From: CAWFGW01 sp963815495
Lineage (GTDB): Bacteria; Bacteroidota; Bacteroidia; Cytophagales; JAAEPT01
DNA length: 64,000 bases
Direction: 5' to 3'
NCBI GenBank assembly: GCA_963815495.1
Contig: CAWFGW010000015.1
Span: 149,630 to 213,629, forward strand
The notes below the pieces were generated by a model that saw nothing but the letters and a program-made list of their open reading frames with translations, was not told the origin of the DNA and did not search any database. This document shows positions 15,274 through 23,816 of the stretch, piece after piece; within the stretch, counting starts at the first letter, position 1; each line of letters opens with the position of its first letter. Made by a program: the position numbers and the translations under genes.

Positions 15274-17100
15274 ATGAGCAAAAAAATTAGATTCTTAGTT
15301 TTATTGATGTTAGCAGCGAGTTTCGTTTCTTCTGCCAGCAACATTATAGTATTACATGACTCCACAACTACCCAGACTGTCGCTGTAGAAGACAAAGCGT
15401 TATTTATAGACAGAAGTGCTAATCTTACCCGTTGGCAACTTACAGATAATCTATTTAATAATGACGTTGTTTCATCCAACCAACATATGTCTGCGGCCTA
15501 TTGGTACAAATTTACTATTGAAAATAAGTCTACATCTAACAATTGGATTATTGAGTTTCACGACCCTCACATATCTGAAGTAGAATTATATAAAGGGAAA
15601 GATTTACTATACCCCTCTACGGGATCAACTCGCGATTTTGACACAAAAAATTACAGTCATAAAAATCACACTTTTGGATTAAACCTTCCATTGAACAAAC
15701 AAACCACTTATTATGTAAGGTTAAAGTCCAGTTATCATTCTGATTTTAGCTTTGTGATTAAAAGTCATAAAGAATTTTCGAAATACGCCTTAATTGAATA
15801 TTATATACTTGGGATATTTTATGGTGTTTTAGCCATACTGGCCATATATAACCTTATCTTATTCTTCTCCATTAAAGAGAAAACATACTTGTTTTATGTA
15901 GCTTATATTTTTTGTGCTGCTCTACACACCTTTTCAGAAGATGGTTTAGGATTTCAGTTTATTTGGTCAGATTTTCCAATCATCAATAAAATAGTTGATC
16001 ACAGTAGTTTCCCTCTATTACTCATTACTTTTTTATTATACTCTAACAGCTTTATAGGATTAAGCAAACGTGCTCCCAAGACATGGAACTGGGTAATCAT
16101 TGGTACATCTGTTTACCTTTTAGGATTTTTATATTTTAATTTTTTTGGGGAATGGAACGCAGCCATATTTTTCATTTATATCATTCCTTATTTAATCACC
16201 TATTATGCTGCTATTAAGATTTATAAACAAGGCTTTAAGCCTGCTCGGTTTTTTGTGATGGGTTTTTCAATTGTTTTATTAAGCTTTGTGGTATTTTTCT
16301 TCCGTGTGTTTCTTAGTTTACCAGGGAATATTTTCTTGGTCTATATCTTTAATTTTGGTTTTGTATTAGAAGCAATTATTCTTTCTTATGCTTTGGGTGA
16401 TAAAATTAAAATTACTAAAGAAATTAGTGAATCAGCTCAAAAAAAGGTGATAGAAGAACTAGAAAAAAATGAAAAATTAAAAGATAAAGTCAACCGCGTA
16501 TTAGAAACAAAAGTAAGGGAGCGGACCATTGAATTAGAGGAAAAAACGAATGAACTTATTGATGCAAATGATGAGTTAGCGAGCCTGAGAGATAAGCTAT
16601 ATGAAATGAACTCATCGCTCGATAAATCAAACTGGATGCTACAACGGGAAGTAAAAGATGTGATGCGCTCAAAAATTCTTTCTGAATCTGTAGCTTACCC
16701 TGATTTTATAAAAATATTTCCTGATAACCTTACCTGCATGAAGCATTTGGAAACTATTAAATGGGGAAAAGGGTTTAATTGTACAAAATGTGGAAACAAC
16801 AATTTTTTAAAAACGGCAAAACCATTTGTACGCAAATGCTCTAGCTGTAAACACCCTGAGTCAGTTACTGCGCACACTTTGTTTCATGCGGTAAAATTTC
16901 CCATGAATAAAGCTTTTTACATTGCATATGTCACGTGTGAAAATCAAAAGAAATTTACCATTGATGAACTTTCAGAAATTTTAGATTTAAGAAGAAATAC
17001 AGCATGGATGTTCAAGAAAAAAGTGGAGGCTAGAATTGAAGAACAATCCAAAAAAGGGAAATACAAAACAGGGGAGAGTTGGGAAAAATTAATTGTTTAG
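15274..17100 (+). CDS. 7TM-DISM receptor fused to an IS1595-type transposase zinc ribbon/HTH
   Basis: A 608-residue protein with an unusual layout. It has a signal peptide (1-22) and an extracytoplasmic 7TMR-DISMED2-like beta domain (about 30-165, AAYWYKFTIEN, LPLNKQTTYYVRLKS). Seven transmembrane helices follow (about 172-375), then a long coiled coil (about 385-470). The C-terminal part (about 474-590) looks like the N-terminal region of ISXO2/IS1595 transposases: two CxxC pairs (Cys503/506 and Cys522/525), HTLFHAVKFPMNKAFYIAY, and an HTH-like stretch. The transposase catalytic DDE domain is absent. I infer a membrane sensor that binds DNA or another partner through a captured transposase domain. 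It overlaps the converging YigZ gene by 12 bases. Confidence 0.85.
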   Translation: MSKKIRFLVLLMLAASFVSSASNIIVLHDSTTTQTVAVEDKALFIDRSANLTRWQLTDNLFNNDVVSSNQHMSAAYWYKFTIENKSTSNNWIIEFHDPHISEVELYKGKDLLYPSTGSTRDFDTKNYSHKNHTFGLNLPLNKQTTYYVRLKSSYHSDFSFVIKSHKEFSKYALIEYYILGIFYGVLAILAIYNLILFFSIKEKTYLFYVAYIFCAALHTFSEDGLGFQFIWSDFPIINKIVDHSSFPLLLITFLLYSNSFIGLSKRAPKTWNWVIIGTSVYLLGFLYFNFFGEWNAAIFFIYIIPYLITYYAAIKIYKQGFKPARFFVMGFSIVLLSFVVFFFRVFLSLPGNIFLVYIFNFGFVLEAIILSYALGDKIKITKEISESAQKKVIEELEKNEKLKDKVNRVLETKVRERTIELEEKTNELIDANDELASLRDKLYEMNSSLDKSNWMLQREVKDVMRSKILSESVAYPDFIKIFPDNLTCMKHLETIKWGKGFNCTKCGNNNFLKTAKPFVRKCSSCKHPESVTAHTLFHAVKFPMNKAFYIAYVTCENQKKFTIDELSEILDLRRNTAWMFKKKVEARIEEQSKKGKYKTGESWEKLIV

Positions 17101-17664
17101 TCGGTATTTTACTTCTTGTTCTTGATAAATTGGAACCTCTAACTCAATCTCACAGGAAAGTTCAAAATGTTGATGGATAATCTTTAAGTCAAACTCTTTA
17201 ACTATACCCATTACTTGATTCATCGCCTCATATGCGAAGTGATGTTTCAACCGTAGTGTCGGTGTTTTACTTTCTATTATTGCCTGTTGAAGCACATGCT
17301 GTGCCGCGGTTTTATATGCAGTAATCAATCCGCTCATTCCTAGTTTGGTTCCACCAAAATAACGCACCACCACTACCAAAATATCGGATAAATCAAATGA
17401 TTTTATTTGGTTTAAGATAGGGTCTCCTGCACTATGGTTTGGCTCTCCATCGTCATGAGCTCTGAATTTATCTTTTTGATAACCCAGTATATAGGCAAAA
17501 CAGATATGTCGGGCATCATAATATTGCTTTTTGAAGCCATCCAGAATCGTTTTTATGTTTTCCTCAGTGGATACTGGAAAAGCAAAACTTAAAAATTTAC
17601 TTCCCTTTTCTTTATAGAGACCTTCTGCGGGGTTTTTAATAGTTTGATATGCAAACGTATCCAT
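17089..17664 (-). CDS. YigZ/IMPACT family protein
   Basis: A 191-residue UPF0029 (YigZ/IMPACT) protein. The N-terminal domain holds KGSKFLSFAFPV, DARHICFAYILG, DDGEPNHSAGDPIL and VVVRYFGGTKLGMSGLI, all family hallmarks. The last 60 residues form the small ferredoxin-like C-terminal domain. In E. coli and yeast relatives the family is linked to translation control, but the biochemical role is not settled. Its ATG overlaps by one base the stop of the upstream TPR gene, so they form an operon. Confidence 0.9.
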   Translation of the reverse strand: MDTFAYQTIKNPAEGLYKEKGSKFLSFAFPVSTEENIKTILDGFKKQYYDARHICFAYILGYQKDKFRAHDDGEPNHSAGDPILNQIKSFDLSDILVVVVRYFGGTKLGMSGLITAYKTAAQHVLQQAIIESKTPTLRLKHHFAYEAMNQVMGIVKEFDLKIIHQHFELSCEIELEVPIYQEQEVKYRLNN

Positions 17665-18791
17665 TAATGGGCATCAAGATAATCTTTGGCTTCTTTTATT
17701 ACTGAAACATACTCTGCTATCCCCAGTGATAGACCATAATATGTTTCTGCTTTTTCAATATCGCTCATTTTAGCATAATGCCTCCCTAAACCATTATACA
17801 CCATACTCAAATAATCGTAAGTTACTTTAACATTTTTTTCTCCTATCTCCTTAGCCATAGCAAAGTTATTTCGGGCAATTTCATCGTTCTTTTTGTATTG
17901 TTCGTAATAAATTCCGTTTAACGTGTAACCTACAAACTTAAAAAACTCGATTTTTGAATTAAGCAATTTATTTATTTCTTGCTTGGCTGCTTCGGCCTTA
18001 CCCCCAAAAAGTAATGCTTCTGCATAACGACATTTATTGAAATCATTACCAGGAAAAAGTTTAATCATCTCCTTGCTTGTCTTCTCGGCTGCTGAATAAT
18101 CATCTTGGTATTTCAAATAAATATGAATGAGGTAGTTATAGCATTCTGGTTTGGTGAATGTAGCATTTTGAGCGCCTAACTTAATGTATTTAATACCTCT
18201 TGCTTTATCTCCATCAGGGAAAAACCACATAATAGGTTTTGCGATTGGATAAGCTTCAGGGTACCTTACTACATAAAAGTCGAGGAGACCAGAAGTTAGA
18301 TAAAATTCAGGGTTACTTTCTTTTCTCTTATAGCCTTTCTTTAAATATTTATAGGCTCGTTTACCTTCGCCTGCAGCACTTAACACATTTTTATTTTCAT
18401 TGTGATATAAGGCTAAGTAACTATGGAGAATAAGTTCGAAAAAAATAGCTTCATCACTTTGGCTTTTTTTATTGTAAAGCTCATCTGCATATTCAAGCCC
18501 CAATTTGAGCTTTGCATAATAATCTGGAGCCTCTTTGTCTTTAGTTAAATCAAATACCGATTGTTGGTACATCGATAAACATTGAAGTGTAATGTAAGCT
18601 GGATGATGTCCATAATCCTTTTTTAGTTGCTCGATATAGACTTCTCCACCTTTAAAATCATAATTGTAGATTTTACCTACTGCTTTTCGGGCAATTTCTA
18701 AATCTTTAGGATGATCGAATAACATCTTCTGCTGAGCAACGCCTGATAGTGTTGAGCCGAATAATACGAGAAAAAAAAGAAGTTTATTCAT
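17664..18791 (-). CDS. Secreted TPR-repeat protein
   Basis: A 375-residue exported protein of alpha-helical repeats. I chose the ATG at 18791 because it gives a clean signal peptide (MNKLLFFLVLFGSTLSGVAQ). An open frame extends upstream but lies in the neighbouring gene. The mature part is Tyr-rich with helix pairs of about 34 residues (for example FTKPECYNYLIHIYLKYQDDYSAAEKTSKEMIKLFPGN and the final AETYYGLSLGIAEY), typical of TPR scaffolds. No enzyme motif is visible. Its partners are unknown. It lies between a DMT transporter gene and YigZ in one leftward run. Confidence 0.8.
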   Translation of the reverse strand: MNKLLFFLVLFGSTLSGVAQQKMLFDHPKDLEIARKAVGKIYNYDFKGGEVYIEQLKKDYGHHPAYITLQCLSMYQQSVFDLTKDKEAPDYYAKLKLGLEYADELYNKKSQSDEAIFFELILHSYLALYHNENKNVLSAAGEGKRAYKYLKKGYKRKESNPEFYLTSGLLDFYVVRYPEAYPIAKPIMWFFPDGDKARGIKYIKLGAQNATFTKPECYNYLIHIYLKYQDDYSAAEKTSKEMIKLFPGNDFNKCRYAEALLFGGKAEAAKQEINKLLNSKIEFFKFVGYTLNGIYYEQYKKNDEIARNNFAMAKEIGEKNVKVTYDYLSMVYNGLGRHYAKMSDIEKAETYYGLSLGIAEYVSVIKEAKDYLDAH

Positions 18792-18799
18792 GCCTAGTT

Positions 18800-19699
18800 T
18801 TAGAGTGCAAGGTAGTCGAACATTTCTTGATATGAAATAATCGCTATTGCAAATACTGCACAAACTATCCCCAAAATATTTATGGTGGTCAGTTTTTCTT
18901 TAAAAATAAACCAAGCAAGAATAGAAGAAAACACAATAACACTAATGCTAATTATAGGAAACACAAAAGCACCATTTCCTTGATAATCTTCCAATGTGCG
19001 CATCAAAAAATAAATAGAGAAGTAATTAGGTATTCCAAGAAAAACTCCAGCGAAAGCACTTCTCCCACTAAAATGATTTTTTTGAATGAGAATTTTATAA
19101 GTCAATAGCAATGAGCCAAATAAGCTTGCCATAATGAACACGGTAATCGGAAACAGTTGCGCAAAGTTTGGGATTCCACCAAAAGTTGAATTAGCAAAAT
19201 TCACCGAAGTATCTACCGCCCCTGATAATAAAAAAATTAAACTAGCATATTTTAAGTAGGATTCCGACTTCACTTGCGAGTACGGCTTTTTGGTGCTTAA
19301 GTAAATAGATATTATTGCTAAAACTAATCCCGTAAGGTAAAAAAACAAGTTTCCTTGCTCTACCTTTAAGTAGAAAAAACTAAACATAACGGGCAATATC
19401 ATAGACATTTTGCTAGAAACAGTCGAAACGGTAACACTGATTTTTTGTGCACTCCAAGCCATTAAATAAAAAGCACTGATAAACATTAACCCCATCATTA
19501 TGCTTAAAAACGCCCAAGAAAGATCTTCCAAAAAAGGCTGTTTGTTTGTGTTTAATGAAAACAGACTACCCACTAACACACACGTGATATAATTAAAAAC
19601 AACTGCTTGAAAGGTGTTTATTTTAAGGACTTGAAAAGACTTGAAAATGAGATAAAGTAGCGTTGTTAAACCTACAGTGATAATGAGATTAACCATCAA
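18800..19699 (-). CDS. EamA/DMT-superfamily transporter
   Basis: A 299-residue integral membrane protein with about ten hydrophobic helices in two EamA-like halves. The sequence VSTVSSKMSMILPVMFSFFYLKVEQG and the last helix before the stop (ILGIVCAVFAIAIISY) are typical of drug/metabolite transporters. The substrate cannot be read from the sequence. Its start overlaps the stop of the DUF6495-like gene by 4 bases (ATGA), so the two are coupled. Confidence 0.85.
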   Translation of the reverse strand: MMVNLIITVGLTTLLYLIFKSFQVLKINTFQAVVFNYITCVLVGSLFSLNTNKQPFLEDLSWAFLSIMMGLMFISAFYLMAWSAQKISVTVSTVSSKMSMILPVMFSFFYLKVEQGNLFFYLTGLVLAIISIYLSTKKPYSQVKSESYLKYASLIFLLSGAVDTSVNFANSTFGGIPNFAQLFPITVFIMASLFGSLLLTYKILIQKNHFSGRSAFAGVFLGIPNYFSIYFLMRTLEDYQGNGAFVFPIISISVIVFSSILAWFIFKEKLTTINILGIVCAVFAIAIISYQEMFDYLAL

Positions 19700-20172
19700 T
19701 ATAACCCTTTTAAGGTGTTATAGATAGAGTCATCTGTAATTAAGCAACCACTTTGAATCATTTCAAAAATTTCTACTTCTCGTGCTTTAATGTATGGTTT
19801 AGTCTGACGAAACGATTTCACTTTTCCGTCTAGCATCTCACTGTTCAACAACATGCTTATAACTGAAGCTTCATTGGTCAAATCAATTGCTAATTCCTCT
19901 GAAACTGTTAAACCAAACAATTCAATTTCATCTTTACCACAATGAAACACAATTAAGTCACGTTCATCTCTGTGCTCAATGAACTGTACTTTTTTAAGCA
20001 CTTTATCTAAAACGACATCACTAAATAGTTCAATTAGTACCTCCGCTTTTTCAGGATCAAACTCTTTAATTTTCAACCAATCATCGGCTGTAATGGTGTT
20101 AGCAACTAAAAAATTAACAAACTCTTTCTCGAGTTCTTTCAGCTCTGGATCTGTTAATCGCCTATACTTCAT
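19696..20172 (-). CDS. DUF6495-like protein
   Basis: A 158-residue soluble protein beginning MKYRRLTDPELKELEKEFVN, with the acidic, helix-rich layout I recall for the flavobacterial DUF6495 family (DDWLKIKEFDPEKAEVLIELFSDVV). Function is unknown, and no catalytic motif is visible. It is coupled to the transporter gene downstream and lies 3 bases from the methyltransferase gene upstream, so it belongs to the same operon. Confidence 0.65.
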   Translation of the reverse strand: MKYRRLTDPELKELEKEFVNFLVANTITADDWLKIKEFDPEKAEVLIELFSDVVLDKVLKKVQFIEHRDERDLIVFHCGKDEIELFGLTVSEELAIDLTNEASVISMLLNSEMLDGKVKSFRQTKPYIKAREVEIFEMIQSGCLITDDSIYNTLKGLY

Positions 20173-20175
20173 CGC

Positions 20176-21330
20176 TTATCTTTTTGACCCTTCGTAAATG
20201 GTATAGCAGTTATATCGACATTCCAACGAACCGTTGTATAAGGTATGACGCTTGTCGGTGCGCAACCCGATGGCTTCCATAGCTTCCACGTTGGAAGAAA
20301 TCACCCAGGCTTTCCAGCCGTGGTAATTATTCTTAAAAGTATCTCCAAATTGACCATATAAGTCAATTATGGAATCTTTTTCTAATCGTTCACCATATGG
20401 AGGGTTCATTATTAAAACGCCTTCTTCAGCTGGCTTAACTGTTTTTTCAAACGCTCGTACCTGAAATTGTATTTTGTCTATTAACTGAATGTTTTCCAAG
20501 TTACGTTTCGCGATAGCCATGTTTTTTCTTGAAACATCTGCGCCATACAATTCTGCTTCTATGGGAACTACTTGTGCTTTTGCTTCACGTATTAAATCAC
20601 GCCAAACAGAGTTTTCGTAGTTGCTCCAGTTTTGAAAGCCAAATGATTTTCTATAAATATTAGGTGCAATGTTAGCTGCCATCATCCCCGCTTCAGCTAA
20701 TAATGTTCCAGAACCACACATAGGGTCCAAAAAAGGTTGTTTTTTATCCCAACCCGATAGCATAATCATCCCCGCTGCCAATACTTCATTTAGAGGTGCT
20801 GCATTTACATCTATTTTATAACCTCGTTTAAATAATGGGGCACTGCTGCTATCAGCAAAAAAGGTGACTTTGTCGCCTCTTATATGGACATTTAAATGAT
20901 ATTCAGGGCTTTTGAAATCAACATTGGGACGTCTTCCCCCTGCAACTTTTCTAAACCGATCCGCAATGGCGTCTTTTACTTTCAGGGCTACATATTTAGA
21001 ATGGTTAAAATTTCGAGACGAAACTACTCCATCGATGGCAAAAGTACTGCCTACTGAAAAAATGGTTTCCCAAGGATAGTCAAAGGCTAGTTCATAAAGT
21101 TCTTCTTCATTGGTTGCTGTGCCCTCTCCGAGATAAGCCAGAATCCGAATGGCTGATCGTAGGTGTAAATTAGCTTTATACATCAAGGTTTTATCCCCCG
21201 TGAAATTTACTGCCCGAGAGGCTTTTTGCACATTTTGAGCACCTAATACTTCCAGCTCTTGTGCTAGTACATTTTCGAGTCCAAACAAGGTTTTGGCTAC
21301 AAATTGATGATCTGATTTTATAAACTCCAC
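20176..21330 (-). CDS. THUMP-domain class I RNA methyltransferase (RlmL N-domain-like)
   Basis: A 384-residue SAM-dependent methyltransferase. A ferredoxin-like/THUMP domain (about 8-155, with VKDAIADRFRKVAG and FKSPEYHLNVHI) is followed by a Rossmann domain with DPMCGSGTLLAEAGM for SAM binding and NPPYGERL as the N6/N2-methylation motif IV. The layout matches the RlmL N-terminal half and YpsC, which methylate guanine N2 in 23S rRNA. The exact site is inferred. Its ATG overlaps by one base the stop of the caspase-like gene upstream. Confidence 0.88.
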   Translation of the reverse strand: MEFIKSDHQFVAKTLFGLENVLAQELEVLGAQNVQKASRAVNFTGDKTLMYKANLHLRSAIRILAYLGEGTATNEEELYELAFDYPWETIFSVGSTFAIDGVVSSRNFNHSKYVALKVKDAIADRFRKVAGGRRPNVDFKSPEYHLNVHIRGDKVTFFADSSSAPLFKRGYKIDVNAAPLNEVLAAGMIMLSGWDKKQPFLDPMCGSGTLLAEAGMMAANIAPNIYRKSFGFQNWSNYENSVWRDLIREAKAQVVPIEAELYGADVSRKNMAIAKRNLENIQLIDKIQFQVRAFEKTVKPAEEGVLIMNPPYGERLEKDSIIDLYGQFGDTFKNNYHGWKAWVISSNVEAMEAIGLRTDKRHTLYNGSLECRYNCYTIYEGSKR

Positions 21331-23021
21331 TACTTAATTATAAACATGAAATCACTACCTGGCTCATTGTCTCCAAACTCTCCCCAACGAGGTTCAGGTT
21401 GAACCCTCTCCAGATAATGTAAAATTTCGCTAAAGGTAAGAATTTTATCTTCGCCTCCATGCGAACGTAAGGCTTCTAATATTTTTCGTATAAATGGTGA
21501 GTGATAACCTGGTCGCCCATCTGGCACATATTCTTTACCACCACTTGTTAAATATAGTCGTGTATCGTATTGTAATTTATGATCAATGTACTGCTTACGC
21601 GATAGCTCATCATACACATCTCCATCACCCCGATGGGAAGATCTGTTAGCTAACTTTTTGTCAAAGGTCCCGCCAAAACAAACATCCATCATCAAAAATA
21701 CATGTTCACAAGGTATATTGTTAACGACCGTCTGCAAATTGGAGTGTGATATGTGTGTAGTATTGCCAGCATCTTCACGCAATGAATTTGAACATACCAC
21801 ATACCCATCACCAAAATCCTCATCATATTTTCCGTGTCCAGCAAAAAAGATTAATAATTGGTCTTGCTCATTATATGTTGCCTTCGCATATTCTTTTAAC
21901 TTAATCATGACTTCTGAAATGTTAGCATTTTTAACGACCTCCACTTTAAACCCATAATATTTTTCTAATTCTGCAGCCAATATTTGTCCATCGTTGATGG
22001 GATTAATTAGATCCATCCAATGTTCATATTCATCAGTTACAAATAATAAGGCTAAATCTCTACGTTCCTCGTTGGTATCATCAACAAGTTTGACCACATG
22101 TGTTTCTTCCAGTTGATGACCGCGCACGTCTTCTACAACAACTTTAATTTCATTTACGCCAGATCGAAAAATTACATTTTCCGTAATGATTTCATCCAAA
22201 TCGGTCTCTCCTCTAACTAATTCAAAACCTTCGTTTTTTGAAACTAAAACATGATTGAGGTATAAAGATACGTGATGTAACAATTCCGAAGAACGCACGC
22301 CTACTTCAACATGTAACTGGTTCTTATCGGTAGTGGTCATGATATGTTTGGGGTTCAGCCATACCAATTCAATGGTTGAATTTGCGTTTTCTGTTCCAGC
22401 AGGTAATGAGACACTGTAATCATCTACCAATACTTTCATATCCATGTTTAACACGAGCCCTGTTTTTGGTCCCATTTCAGCTTCAAAAGGCATTGTAAAG
22501 ACTAGTTGATCATTCACATAAAACGAGATAGTTTTACCCGACTTAAGTACTTTCAAATGATTCCAACTTCCACTAGTTCGCACCTGATCCTCTAAAAAAG
22601 TATTTTCTTTTATGTCAAAAAAAACTCCTTCCTCAAATTTATAGATAGCAAAACTACCTGTGGCACTCACTGTAAAAGCGAAATAATTGCGCCCATCAGC
22701 CCCGCCCCAGGTGATACCATAACCATAATCAGCGTTCCCAGTGAGGTGTTTCATGTGTGTTTCCACGACATAATCATCGTAACTATTAATTTCTATGTCT
22801 GTATTCCAAATCAGTTGAGCGCCTTTTGTTGTTTTCTTATCCAAAACATATCTACCATGTTCAATATGAGTTGTTATTGATTCAGAATTTTCAATAGGCC
22901 AACCTTTATCTGAGTTCTCAAAATTGTCTTGAAAAAGAGCTTTACCAAACTGAGCTTGTGTAAAGTTGAAGCCTAAAATCAAAAAAAGAAAGCAAAAGAT
23001 ATGTGGCTTTAAAACAGGCAT
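21330..23021 (-). CDS. Secreted caspase-family (C14) peptidase with concanavalin-like domain
   Basis: A 563-residue exported protein with a signal peptide (1-23). Residues about 25-205 look like a concanavalin/LamG-type sandwich (WGGADGRNYFAFTVSATGSFAIYKF). Residues about 215-310 look like an Ig-like domain. Residues about 320-563 form a caspase-like domain with the catalytic dyad His396 (IFFAGHG) and Cys448 (MMDVCFGG). Bacterial caspase homologues (metacaspase-like, orthocaspases) usually cut after Arg or Lys, but specificity cannot be read here. A secreted form with a sugar-binding-type front domain is uncommon. It is coupled to the RNA methyltransferase gene. No T9SS tail is seen. Confidence 0.85.
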   Translation of the reverse strand: MPVLKPHIFCFLFLILGFNFTQAQFGKALFQDNFENSDKGWPIENSESITTHIEHGRYVLDKKTTKGAQLIWNTDIEINSYDDYVVETHMKHLTGNADYGYGITWGGADGRNYFAFTVSATGSFAIYKFEEGVFFDIKENTFLEDQVRTSGSWNHLKVLKSGKTISFYVNDQLVFTMPFEAEMGPKTGLVLNMDMKVLVDDYSVSLPAGTENANSTIELVWLNPKHIMTTTDKNQLHVEVGVRSSELLHHVSLYLNHVLVSKNEGFELVRGETDLDEIITENVIFRSGVNEIKVVVEDVRGHQLEETHVVKLVDDTNEERRDLALLFVTDEYEHWMDLINPINDGQILAAELEKYYGFKVEVVKNANISEVMIKLKEYAKATYNEQDQLLIFFAGHGKYDEDFGDGYVVCSNSLREDAGNTTHISHSNLQTVVNNIPCEHVFLMMDVCFGGTFDKKLANRSSHRGDGDVYDELSRKQYIDHKLQYDTRLYLTSGGKEYVPDGRPGYHSPFIRKILEALRSHGGEDKILTFSEILHYLERVQPEPRWGEFGDNEPGSDFMFIIK

Positions 23022-23184
23022 CTAAGATTGTTTATACGAAGATGCTAAAAATTGAGCAAGGCTAAAAAGGTTTGTGGAAAAGAAAGCCTGTTTATGATTA
23101 AGTAAACAATCACCTCAATAACTTTGTTTAAAAACCGATATCCCATTATCTCTTATATGTTAAAAACCGCTTTATTTGTGGATT

Positions 23185-23814
23185 ATGAAAAAACAAGCTT
23201 TAATTTTCTTTTCAACCCTGCTTTTTCTAGCCTCTTTTACCTTCCTTTCTAATGAAGATTGCACTATAGAACTTACCTCAGAAGTGCATCAGGATACTGC
23301 AAGCAAAACCCTGCTAATGATGTGCCCACCAATCACTGAGCAAACCATAGACTCATGTAAAACCCTCGATTATTTATTAACTAATAAAGAAGGTGTAGCA
23401 ACTGCAGTGAACTTTAAAACGGTCTATGCATTAAATTTTTATGTGAAAAACAAAAATGCCATTACCTTGGATTTTTCTTTTTGTTCACTTGATAAAGAAG
23501 GAAACGAACAATGGACCAAAATTAGTTCTGTAAATTTCAACTCCACAGCGGGAAGGTATCAATCTTTTGCGTTAGCAATTAGCCCGATTAACTCAGCTTT
23601 TCAGGTTAACGCTATCACTAAAATACGCATTAAAATTAATACAGAAGGCCCTTTCCTTTTAGATGAACTTGGTATGGTATATTACAACATAGAAAAAAAA
23701 GAACCTGATGTTGAAGTGAAAAAACAACTTAAAAAAGTTAAGGCTGACTATAAAGACAAAAAAGATAAAGATCGTGCTGAACGTTGGGTGAGAGATCATG
23801 GAAATATTCGATAA
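23185..23814 (+). CDS. Secreted protein of unknown function with beta-sandwich and charged tail
   Basis: I do not recognise the family. From the ATG at 23185 (a GTG three codons earlier is possible), residues 1-22 form a signal peptide. The middle, about 60-165, alternates strands in the way of carbohydrate-binding sandwiches (ALNFYVKNKNAITLDFSFCSLDKEG, SFALAISPINSAF). The last 40 residues are very rich in Lys, Asp and Arg. It stands alone between divergent and convergent neighbours and ends 2 bases from the stop of the ABC protein gene on the other strand. Confidence 0.65.
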   Translation: MKKQALIFFSTLLFLASFTFLSNEDCTIELTSEVHQDTASKTLLMMCPPITEQTIDSCKTLDYLLTNKEGVATAVNFKTVYALNFYVKNKNAITLDFSFCSLDKEGNEQWTKISSVNFNSTAGRYQSFALAISPINSAFQVNAITKIRIKINTEGPFLLDELGMVYYNIEKKEPDVEVKKQLKKVKADYKDKKDKDRAERWVRDHGNIR

Positions 23815-23816
23815 CC

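Noticed and set aside
16695..17100. A separate complete IS1595 element at the end of the receptor gene
   Set aside because: The zinc ribbon is in frame with the receptor, no DDE domain follows, and no terminal inverted repeats or target duplications are seen.
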